From CAYWOS01 sp964459985 (GTDB taxonomy: Bacteria; Bacillota; Clostridia; Christensenellales; Aristaeellaceae), in contig CAYWOS010000009.1 in the NCBI GenBank assembly GCA_964459985.1, positions 21,077 to 85,076 of the forward strand: a DNA stretch of 64,000 nucleotides, written 5' to 3'. Shown in pieces: positions 14,903 through 21,646 of the stretch. The position numbers and the translations under genes were made by a program. Every line of letters begins with the position of its first letter. Positions within the stretch are counted from its first letter, which is position 1. The notes under the pieces are model-generated. The model had not been told where the DNA came from and made no database searches. It saw only the letters and a program-made list of their open reading frames with translations.

Positions 14903-16241
14903 CTTTTCCGGAGCGACGCTTGATCAACTGCTCGTCCCGGGCGGGTATGACTGCGCCTGCGGACGGCATCACGCCGTCGGCCTCCGATATCTGCAAATCG
15001 GCGCGGGCGCGGTATCGCACATTCCCGACGCGCTCGAGGCGCTCGGCGCGGTCAAGCCCTTTATCGTGATGGATCAGAACACCGAGCAGGCGGCGTGGGG
15101 CGCCGTCGAGCCGGTGCTGCGCGGCGCGGGCGTCGAATACGTGAAGTATGTCTTCCCGTACCTGCCCGTCGAGCCGGACGAGCGCGCGACGGGCGCGCTG
15201 ACCATGGCGTTCGATCCCGCCTGCGACATCGTGACGGCGGTCGGATCGGGCGTGCTCAACGATTTGTGCAAGGTGCTGGCGCGCGCCGTCGGCAGGAAAA
15301 GCATGGTCGTGGGTACGGCGCCCAGCATGGACGGCTACGCCTCGGACAGTGCCTCGATGATCCGAAACGGCGTCAAGGTCAGCCTGTACAACGCCTGCCC
15401 CGCCGCCATCATCGCCGACACGGACATCATGAAGAACGCGCCCATGCGCATGCTGTGGGCGGGGCTGGGCGATATGCTGGCCAAGTATGTATCGCTGTGC
15501 GAATGGCGCATTTCCCATCTCGTGACGGGCGAATACTATTGCGAGAACGTCGCGTCGCTCATGCGCGCCTCGCTCAAAAAAATCGTCGGCGCCGCGCCCG
15601 GATTGAGCGCGCGCGACGAAAAAGCGGTCGCGGCGACCGTCGAGGGGCTGATCCTCTCGGGCGTCGCCATGAGCTACGCGAAGATTTCGCGCCCGGCGTC
15701 GGGGTTGGAGCATTATTTCTCGCATCTGTGGGAAATGATGGCGCTCGATCGCGGCACACCCTACGAACTGCACGGCATTCAGGTGGGCGTGGGCACGTAC
15801 CTGACGCTCAAACTGTTCGGCGTCGTCCGCGCGCTGACGCCCGACCGCGACAAGGCCGAGGCGTTCATGCGCGGCTTCTCCGGGGCGGCATGGGAGGATC
15901 AGACGCGCCGCATCTTCGGCCGGGCGGCGCAGACCATCATCGACGCCGAAGAGAAACGCGAGCACAAAAACGACCCCGCACGGCAGAAAGCGCATCTCGA
16001 ACGCATTCTCAATCACTGGGACGAAATCAGGAAAATCATTAACGAGGAGCTTCCCGACACCGAATCGATCGGCGATCTCATGCGCTCGCTGCGCATGCCG
16101 TCCCTGCCAGCCGACATCGGCATATCGCGCGAGGACGCGCAAAACGCGTTCATCGGCTCGCGCGATATCCGCGACAAGTATCTGTTAAGCTCGATGCTGT
16201 GGGATATGGGGCTCATGTACGAGATCGATTTGCCCAAGTAA
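14895..16241 (+). CDS. egsA: sn-Glycerol-1-phosphate dehydrogenase (AraM/EgsA family)
   Basis: 448 residues. It belongs to the iron-dependent alcohol dehydrogenase fold: VTAVGSGVLNDLCK (NAD-binding glycine motif), VGTAPSMDGYAS, the metal-site Asp in AGLGDMLAKY, and His residues in GLEHYFSHL and YELHGIQVG. The family reduces dihydroxyacetone phosphate to sn-glycerol-1-phosphate; B. subtilis AraM makes archaeal-type heptaprenylglyceryl lipids from it. The start is the ATG at 14895, inside the end of the mini gamma gene (8-base overlap), so it is translationally coupled to oadB. The link between a sodium pump and this enzyme is unexplained. Confidence 0.85.
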   Translation: MIDFSGATLDQLLVPGGYDCACGRHHAVGLRYLQIGAGAVSHIPDALEALGAVKPFIVMDQNTEQAAWGAVEPVLRGAGVEYVKYVFPYLPVEPDERATGALTMAFDPACDIVTAVGSGVLNDLCKVLARAVGRKSMVVGTAPSMDGYASDSASMIRNGVKVSLYNACPAAIIADTDIMKNAPMRMLWAGLGDMLAKYVSLCEWRISHLVTGEYYCENVASLMRASLKKIVGAAPGLSARDEKAVAATVEGLILSGVAMSYAKISRPASGLEHYFSHLWEMMALDRGTPYELHGIQVGVGTYLTLKLFGVVRALTPDRDKAEAFMRGFSGAAWEDQTRRIFGRAAQTIIDAEEKREHKNDPARQKAHLERILNHWDEIRKIINEELPDTESIGDLMRSLRMPSLPADIGISREDAQNAFIGSRDIRDKYLLSSMLWDMGLMYEIDLPK

Positions 16242-16263
16242 CGCTCCCCGCCTGTTTTTCGCG

Positions 16264-16300
16264 CAGGGCAATCGCCGACGAAGCGATCGCCCTGTTTTTT
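16264..16300 (+). terminator. Terminator of the oadB-egsA unit
   Basis: CAGGGCAATCG and CGATCGCCCTG pair with one mismatch, followed by TTTTTT. Confidence 0.8.
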
Positions 16301-16313
16301 CGCCGTTTTCCGC

Positions 16314-16340
16314 TTGACAAGCGCGGGGATATGTGATAAT
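16314..16340 (+). promoter_or_regulatory. Promoter of the T-box transcript
   Basis: TTGACA (16314-16319) and GATAAT preceded by TGT (16335-16340). The spacer is 15 bases, shorter than ideal, so an extended -10 may compensate. Confidence 0.55.
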
Positions 16341-16349
16341 CTCGTCCTA

Positions 16350-16616
16350 ATTTCATAGCAAAGGCCATGACGAAGAAAGCGCGAAGGAGTCCAAGCGCAG
16401 AGAGCCGGCAAACGCTGAAAGCCGGTCGCGGGCAAGATCGAGGCTGTCGCTTCCGAGCCGGAGTCCTGAACAGTACAGTAGGGATTCCCGTTAAGCCGCG
16501 TCAAGGCGACGGACTTGCTTGAGTCCATGAGGGGCGCGAGAGCGCAAATTGAGTGGTACCGCGGGCTGATTGAACGGCTCGTCTCAATGAGGAATGCATT
16601 GGGGCGAGCTTTTTTT
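16350..16616 (+). promoter_or_regulatory. T-box riboswitch, probably valine-specific
   Basis: All T-box parts are present: a GACGAAGAAAG start, AGAGAGCCGGC with its distal hairpin, the specifier region, GAACAGTA...CCGTTAAG of the stem II region, the T-box core TGGTACCGCGG at 16554-16564, and a competing terminator at 16577-16616. Aligning GAAG (16372-16375) with CTTC (16450-16453) puts GTC (16446-16448) followed by a purine in the specifier position. GUC is the usual valine specifier. The bulge UGGU expects a tRNA with A73, as tRNA-Val has. The riboswitch turns the downstream gene on when the uncharged tRNA accumulates. The class is near certain; the amino acid is my reading by hand. Confidence 0.9.
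16577..16616 (+). terminator. Regulated terminator of the T-box
   Basis: GCTCGTCTCAATG (16577-16589) pairs with CATTGGGGCGAGC (16597-16609) over 13 positions including G-U pairs, followed by seven T. Antitermination requires the T-box core upstream to pair with uncharged tRNA. Confidence 0.85.
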
Positions 16617-16638
16617 GCCCCCGAAGGAGGAAATCTGT

Positions 16639-18909
16639 ATGCCGATTACGCAGGCGCCGACCATGCTCAAGGAGGTCGCCGACCGTATCCGCGAACTGCG
16701 CGAGATCACGGGCTACGCCGTCGAGGACGCCGCGCGGCTGACCGACGTTTCGGCGGAGGATTACGCGCGCTACGAAGCGGGCGCGGCCGAAATGCCCTTC
16801 ACGTTCGTGCACAAATGCGCCATGCTCTACGGCGTGGACATCGTCGATCTGATCGAAGGCCGCAGCCCGAGGCTGACGGGCTATACCGTTACGCGCAAAG
16901 GCGCGGGCGAACTGACCACGCGCATTCAGGGCATTGAAATGCGCAATCTCGCCCCCTTCTTCCGCAACAAGATCGTCGAGCCGTACTTTGTGCGCTATTC
17001 CTACGACCCCGCGCTGCAAAACGCGCCCATCCACACCACCACGCACTCGGGGCAGGAATTTGATTACATCCTCTCGGGCGAAATGCAGGTGCGCATCGGC
17101 GAGCACACGGAGCTATTGCGCGAGGGCGACAGCATCTACTACGACAGCGCCACGCCGCACGGCATGATCGCCTCGGGCGGCGCGGACTGCCTGTTCATGG
17201 CGGTCGTCATCCCGGGCGAGGAAACCGAGGAAGCGCGCGTCAGCGAAACGATCATCGCCGCGCGTCCGGCGCACCGCTATATCTGCGAGACGTACATCGA
17301 CGCCGTCGAGGACGAGCGCGGCGCGCTCCAATCCATCGCCTTCCACGACACCGAGCGCTTCAATTACGGCTTTGATATCGTGGACAGGCTCGGCGAGGAG
17401 CGCGAGAACCAGCCGGCGCTTCTGCATCTGGACATCGACCGCCGCGAGCGCCGCTTCACCTTCGGCGACATCAAGAAGCAGTCCAACCGCGCCGCCAACT
17501 ACCTGCGCTCGCTGGGCGTCAAAAAGGGCGACCGCGTGCTGGTCGTGCTGCGCAGACAGTACCATTTCTGGCTTGTGATCCCCGCGCTGGCCAAGCTCGG
17601 CGCGATCGCCATTCCCGCGACCGATCAATTGCTCGCCAAGGACTACGTGTATCGCTTCAAGGCGGCGGGCGTCAGCGCCGTGCTGTGCGCGTCGTTCGGG
17701 CGCGCGGCGGACGAGATCGAGCGGGCGCTGCCCGATTCGCCCACCGTCAAAACGCTCGTCCTGTGCGGCGGCGCGCGCGAGGGCTGGCACGATTACGACG
17801 GCGAGAGCGAAATGTTCTCGACGCATTTCCGCCGCGCGGAGGATACCGCGTGCGGCGACGAGCCGATGCTCATGTTCTTCACCTCCGGCACGACGGGCTA
17901 TCCCAAATTGGTCTGTCACAGCCACAAATACCCGCTCGGACACTTCGTCACGGCGAAGTACTGGCACTGCGCCGCGCCGGGGCAGCTCCATCTGACCATA
18001 TCGGACACCGGCTGGGCGAAGGCGCTGTGGGGAAAACTATACGGCCAGTGGCTGTGCGAAGCGCCGGTGTTCGTCTACGATTTCGACCGCTTCCACGCCT
18101 CCGACATCCTGCCGCTTTTCAAGCAATACAATATCGCCACCTTCTGCGCGCCGCCGACCATGTACCGCATGTTCATCAAAGAGGATTTGTCCAAATACGA
18201 TCTGTCCTCCGTCCGCCACGCGACCATCGCGGGCGAGGCGCTCAACCCCGAAGTATTCCTTAAATTCCGCGAGGCGACGGGCATCTCCATCATGGAGGGC
18301 TTCGGGCAGAGCGAAAGCTGCCTGCTGATCGGCAATCTGGTCGGCATGAAGCCCAAGATCGGCTCGATGGGCAAGCCGACGCCGCAGTACGACATCGACA
18401 TCGTGGACGCGCAGGGCAAGCCCGTGCCCGTAGGCGAAACGGGCGAGATCATCGTGCGCACGGATGCGGGCAAGCCGGCTTGCGGCCTGCTGACGGGGTA
18501 TTATCAGATGGAAAAGAACGCGCTGGGCAACTGGCACGACGACATGTATCACACCGGCGACACGGCGTGGCGCGACGAGGACGGGTATTACTGGTACGTC
18601 GGGCGCGTGGACGATCTGATCAAATCCTCGGGCTACCGCATCGGACCCTTCGAGATCGAAAGCGTCATCATGGAGCTTCCCTACGTGCTCGAATGCGGCG
18701 TGTCCGCCGCGCCCGATCCCGTGCGCGGGCAGATCGTCAAGGCGAGCGTCGTGCTGACCAAGGACAGGGAGGCTTCCGACGCCCTCGCCAAAGAAATCCA
18801 GAATTACGTCAAGCAGCGCACCGCGCCCTACAAATACCCGCGCATCGTCGTCTTCCGCGACGAATTGCCCAAGACCACGAGCGGCAAAATCCAGCGCGCG
18901 CTTCTGTAA
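16639..18909 (+). CDS. XRE-cupin-AMP-dependent acyl-CoA synthetase fusion
   Basis: 756 residues; the ATG at 16639 follows AAGGAGGAAAT and lies just after the T-box terminator. Three parts are visible: an XRE-type helix-turn-helix (about residues 8-68), a cupin barrel (about 100-190, with HSGQEFDYILSGEMQVRIG and ATPHGM), and an adenylating synthetase (about 215-756) with FFTSGTTGYPK, GFGQSE, YHTGDTAWRDEDGYYWYVGR, DDLIKSSGYRIGPFEIE and the catalytic Lys in TSGKIQ. The synthetase resembles acetyl- and medium- or branched-chain acyl-CoA ligases. Such HTH-cupin proteins usually exist as separate genes next to ligases, so this fusion may regulate itself. The acid substrate is unknown; the valine T-box suggests isobutyrate. 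Confidence 0.85.
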   Translation: MPITQAPTMLKEVADRIRELREITGYAVEDAARLTDVSAEDYARYEAGAAEMPFTFVHKCAMLYGVDIVDLIEGRSPRLTGYTVTRKGAGELTTRIQGIEMRNLAPFFRNKIVEPYFVRYSYDPALQNAPIHTTTHSGQEFDYILSGEMQVRIGEHTELLREGDSIYYDSATPHGMIASGGADCLFMAVVIPGEETEEARVSETIIAARPAHRYICETYIDAVEDERGALQSIAFHDTERFNYGFDIVDRLGEERENQPALLHLDIDRRERRFTFGDIKKQSNRAANYLRSLGVKKGDRVLVVLRRQYHFWLVIPALAKLGAIAIPATDQLLAKDYVYRFKAAGVSAVLCASFGRAADEIERALPDSPTVKTLVLCGGAREGWHDYDGESEMFSTHFRRAEDTACGDEPMLMFFTSGTTGYPKLVCHSHKYPLGHFVTAKYWHCAAPGQLHLTISDTGWAKALWGKLYGQWLCEAPVFVYDFDRFHASDILPLFKQYNIATFCAPPTMYRMFIKEDLSKYDLSSVRHATIAGEALNPEVFLKFREATGISIMEGFGQSESCLLIGNLVGMKPKIGSMGKPTPQYDIDIVDAQGKPVPVGETGEIIVRTDAGKPACGLLTGYYQMEKNALGNWHDDMYHTGDTAWRDEDGYYWYVGRVDDLIKSSGYRIGPFEIESVIMELPYVLECGVSAAPDPVRGQIVKASVVLTKDREASDALAKEIQNYVKQRTAPYKYPRIVVFRDELPKTTSGKIQRALL

Positions 18910-18933
18910 AGCGCCAAACGACGGAAACAGGGC

Positions 18934-18976
18934 AAAGGGGCTGCCGCAGAAAAAGGAATCTGCGACAGCCCCCCTT
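18934..18976. terminator. Bidirectional terminator
   Basis: GGGGCTGCCGCAGA (18937-18950) pairs with TCTGCGACAGCCCC (18959-18972) with one mismatch, flanked by AAA and TTT. It separates the synthetase gene from the convergent epimerase gene. Confidence 0.8.
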
Positions 18977-19010
18977 TGCGCGCCCATCCGAGGACGCGGG
19001 ATGAAGCAAC

Positions 19011-19865
19011 CTATTTTACGGTGATCGTGTGCGTGAACGCCCTTGCCTCGCCGGGCGCGAGCGCGATCATGCCCGTTTTCTCGGACAAAAGCTGCGAACC
19101 GTCGACGTACTCGGGCGGATTGACCCACGGCTCGATACAGAAATACCGCGCGCCGGGCTTCTTCCACAGCAGCAGGTAATCAAAGCCGGGGAACTCAACG
19201 CGCACCGTTTTGTCGTTGAGGTCGCTCGCCAGCGTCACGCCGCGCGAGCGCACATCCTTGATCATCACCGTTTCAAGCCGCGCGATCTGATCGTCTGTCA
19301 GCGTCAGGCGTCGCCTGTCCTCCGTCAATTTCACGCTGTCACGCGTGAGCAGCGCGCCGTCGAACAGGCAGGCGCGCATGTCCTCTTCCTCGTCGAAGAT
19401 CAGGGTGTAGCGCGAAATATCGCCGTCGATCGCGTACGCCTCGTGCGCGCCCACGGCGAAATACAGCGTTTGATCGCCGGTGTTCAAGGTATCATATGTC
19501 ACGCGGACGCTTTCGCCCTCGAGCGCGTAGATCGCGCGGAACTCGTATCGGAAGGGATAGGCGGGCACGGCGGCGTCGAGCAGGAACGTCAGTTTGTCTC
19601 CTGTCGCTTCCTCGCAGACAAACTCGCTCGCCCGCGCGAAACCGTGCTTCTTTTCCATTTCATAGCGCCTACCGCCGTGCAGAAAGCAGCCGTTTTTCAG
19701 CCCGCCGGCGAAGGGGAACAGCACGGGCGCGCGCCCCGTCCAATACTCGGGATCGCCCTGCCACAGCCTTTCGCGCCCCTTGGCGTCCAAAAGGCTTTGC
19801 ATCTCCGCGCCGCGGGAGGCGACGCGCAGGGTCAGGCAGCCGTTTTGAATGGTGTAATCCGCCAT
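19011..19865 (-). CDS. Aldose 1-epimerase family protein
   Basis: 284 residues of the galactose mutarotase fold. It starts with a strand-rich TLRVASRGAEMQSLL, then RAPVLFPFAGGL and a HGFARASEF segment with the conserved His of the active site, NTGDQTLYFAVGAHEAY, and a C-terminal CIEPWVNPPEYVD. The LacX-like subfamily that it resembles acts on sugars or sugar phosphates by interconverting alpha and beta anomers. The conserved HGxxR and the later catalytic Glu in EPW are in place. It is a single-gene unit with its own promoter at 19890-19918. Confidence 0.85.
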   Translation of the reverse strand: MADYTIQNGCLTLRVASRGAEMQSLLDAKGRERLWQGDPEYWTGRAPVLFPFAGGLKNGCFLHGGRRYEMEKKHGFARASEFVCEEATGDKLTFLLDAAVPAYPFRYEFRAIYALEGESVRVTYDTLNTGDQTLYFAVGAHEAYAIDGDISRYTLIFDEEEDMRACLFDGALLTRDSVKLTEDRRRLTLTDDQIARLETVMIKDVRSRGVTLASDLNDKTVRVEFPGFDYLLLWKKPGARYFCIEPWVNPPEYVDGSQLLSEKTGMIALAPGEARAFTHTITVK

Positions 19866-19889
19866 ACTTTACCTCGCGTGTTTTTTTCC

Positions 19890-19918
19890 ATTGTGTCACA
19901 CGCGGCGCGGTCTGTCAA
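19890..19918 (-). promoter_or_regulatory. Promoter of the aldose epimerase gene
   Basis: TTGACA (19913-19918) and CACAAT (19890-19895) on the minus strand with a 17-base spacer. Confidence 0.6.
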
Positions 19919-19921
19919 GCG

Positions 19922-20011
19922 TCAGTTCAGCGTTTTGCGCTCGCGGCGCATCTGCCGAACGCGCCTGTGCAGCACGAACAGCTCCTTTTTTTCCGTTTTC
20001 CCGCCTTCCAT
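19922..20011 (-). CDS. Candidate 29-residue basic small protein
   Basis: ATG to TGA gives a highly charged helical 29-residue protein (starts MEGGKTEKKELF, ends with an Arg/Lys-rich helix). The upstream AAAGGAGGTGATCC is complementary to 14 bases of the 16S rRNA 3' tail, an exceptionally complete ribosome-binding site. No promoter is obvious and no family is recognised. It diverges from the MazF-like gene and lies just upstream of the epimerase promoter, so it could be read through into the epimerase gene. Confidence 0.45.
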   Translation of the reverse strand: MEGGKTEKKELFVLHRRVRQMRRERKTLN

Positions 20012-20100
20012 CGGATCACCTCCTTTTCCATATCATGCCTCGCGCCGCGCGCATTTATCCCCCGCGACATAGGATGAAGGGCGAGGTTCTTTGGAATGTG

Positions 20101-20556
20101 ATGAATCGGAGTGTGAAGCCCGTGAAACGCGGCGACGTATATTTTGCCGATCTCGATCCCGTGATCGGCTCGGAACAGGGCGGACGGCGTCCCGTCCTGA
20201 TTATCCAGAACGACCTGGGCAACCGTTTCAGCCCGACGGTGATCGCGCTGCCGCTCACCGGCAAAACGGGCAAGCCGCCCCTGCGCACGCACGTGCCGGT
20301 GTTCCCGCCGCAGGGCGGCGTGCGCGTGCCCTCGCTCATCCTTTGCGAGCAGGTGCGCACGCTGGAAAAAACGCGCTTGTCGCGGCGGTTGGGCGCGCTG
20401 CCCGCCGAAAAAATGGCGCTGGTCGAGCGCGCGCTGTCGGCGGCGCTCGGGCGGCGCGAGCCGGAGGACGCCGCGACGCCGCCCGCGGCCGAAAAAGACG
20501 ATCAAAACGACGAAAAAGAAGAGGATTCAGCGCAAAAACCTGAAAAAAGCGATTGA
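20101..20556 (+). CDS. MazF/PemK-like endoribonuclease toxin with acidic tail
   Basis: About 151 residues from the ATG at 20101; a GTG at 20122 with GGAG ten bases upstream is an equally good start and would give 144. The core matches MazF: KRGDVYFADLDPVIGSEQGG, RPVLIIQND, SPTVIALPLTG and the late QVRTLEKTRL. MazF cuts mRNA at short specific sequences. No MazE-like antitoxin gene precedes it. The C-terminus adds about 30 residues rich in Asp, Glu and Lys that the family usually lacks. The rplM promoter overlaps its stop codon. Confidence 0.8.
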   Translation: MNRSVKPVKRGDVYFADLDPVIGSEQGGRRPVLIIQNDLGNRFSPTVIALPLTGKTGKPPLRTHVPVFPPQGGVRVPSLILCEQVRTLEKTRLSRRLGALPAEKMALVERALSAALGRREPEDAATPPAAEKDDQNDEKEEDSAQKPEKSD

Positions 20557-20581
20557 CAAACGATGATATTTTCGGTATGAT
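20553..20581 (+). promoter_or_regulatory. Promoter of rplM-rpsI
   Basis: TTGACA (20553-20558) overlaps the mazF stop; TATGAT (20576-20581) follows after 17 bases. The predicted leader is about 107 bases. In it CGGTTGTGTCA (near 20585) can pair with TGACAACCG (near 20664), as in ribosomal-protein leaders that bind their own product. Confidence 0.7.
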
Positions 20582-20693
20582 AACGGTTGTGTCAACAGCC
20601 TCCGTTAGCCCCGGGGGAAGCGACCGCTTGCAGCGGCGTGCGACCATCACGCCCGATGCACCCATGACAACCGTTTTCAAGGAGGAAATTCAC

Positions 20694-21128
20694 TTGAATA
20701 CCTTTATGGCTAACGCGCAAACCGTCGAGCGCAAGTGGTATGTCGTCGACGCGGACGGCATGGTGCTGGGACGCCTTGCGAGCCAGGTGGCGAACATCCT
20801 GCGCGGCAAGACGAAGCCCACCTATACCCCGCATGTGGATACAGGCGATCACGTCATCATCATCAATGCTTCCAAGATCGTCCTGACGGGCAGAAAGCTC
20901 GATCAGAAGATCTATTATCATCATTCCGGGTTCGCGGGCGGCCTCAAGGAGACCAAGTACCGCAAACTCATCGCGGAGAAGCCCGAGTTCGCCGTCCGTC
21001 ACGCCATCGTCGGGATGCTCCCCAAGGGACCGCTCGGCCGTCAGATGGCGACCAAGCTGCGCATCTACGCCGGCCCGGAGCACGAGCAGGCGGCGCAGAA
21101 GCCGGAAACCCTTGAACTCATCAAGTAA
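20694..21128 (+). CDS. rplM: 50S ribosomal protein L13
   Basis: 144 residues from a TTG start at 20694, which has AAGGAGG eight bases upstream; the ATG at 20706 is 20 bases from that site. Conserved segments are RKWYVVDADGMVLGRLAS, TPHVDTGDHVIIINASK, YYHHSGF and MLPKGPLGR. L13 is an early assembly protein of the large subunit. It is followed by rpsI after 23 bases, the universal bacterial arrangement. Confidence 0.97.
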   Translation: MNTFMANAQTVERKWYVVDADGMVLGRLASQVANILRGKTKPTYTPHVDTGDHVIIINASKIVLTGRKLDQKIYYHHSGFAGGLKETKYRKLIAEKPEFAVRHAIVGMLPKGPLGRQMATKLRIYAGPEHEQAAQKPETLELIK

Positions 21129-21151
21129 GCGACGCGGAAGGAGTAAACAAC

Positions 21152-21544
21152 ATGCCTCAGTCTGATTTCAATGCCGTTGGTCGCCGCAAGTCGGCGGTCG
21201 CCCGCGTACGCCTCGTGCCCGGTGACGGCAAAATCGTGGTCAACCAACGCGATATCGACGACTACTTCGGTCTCGAAACGCTCAAAATGTCCGTTCGTCA
21301 GCCCCTCGTCCTCACCAATGTCGGCGGCAGCTTCGACGTTCTGGTCAACGTCAACGGCGGCGGCCTGACCGGTCAGGCGGGCGCGATCCGTCACGGCATC
21401 AGCCGCGCGCTTTGCAAAGCTAACCCCGAATTGCGCGACGCGCTCAAAAAAGCCGGTTTCCTCACGCGCGACCCCAGAATGAAGGAGCGCAAAAAGTACG
21501 GCCTCAAAGCCGCCCGCCGCGCCCCGCAGTTCAGCAAGCGCTGA
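21152..21544 (+). CDS. rpsI: 30S ribosomal protein S9
   Basis: 130 residues. It has GRRKSAVARVRLVPGDGKI, a GGGLTGQAGAIRHGISRAL core and the basic C-terminal tail ending QFSKR, whose Lys-Arg contacts the P-site tRNA. GGAAGGAG precedes the ATG. It is the second gene of the rplM operon and is followed by a terminator. Confidence 0.97.
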   Translation: MPQSDFNAVGRRKSAVARVRLVPGDGKIVVNQRDIDDYFGLETLKMSVRQPLVLTNVGGSFDVLVNVNGGGLTGQAGAIRHGISRALCKANPELRDALKKAGFLTRDPRMKERKKYGLKAARRAPQFSKR

Positions 21545-21557
21545 TTCCATCGCATTC

Positions 21558-21590
21558 AAAAGCCTGCCGCGCATACGCGACAGGCTTTTT
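21558..21590 (+). terminator. Terminator of rplM-rpsI
   Basis: AAAAGCCTG and CAGGCTTTTT close a stem that continues CCGCG/CGCGA with one mismatch; the T-run follows directly. Confidence 0.85.
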
Positions 21591-21646
21591 CGTACCGTTT
21601 CGCGCGTCGGCGGTGCCGGCGCGTTGCGTCCCTTCCGCGATTCGGC

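Noticed and set aside
19922..20556. The 29-residue ORF as an antitoxin of the MazF-like protein
   Set aside because: It is on the opposite strand and divergent, not in an operon with the toxin, and it shows no MazE-like DNA-binding fold.
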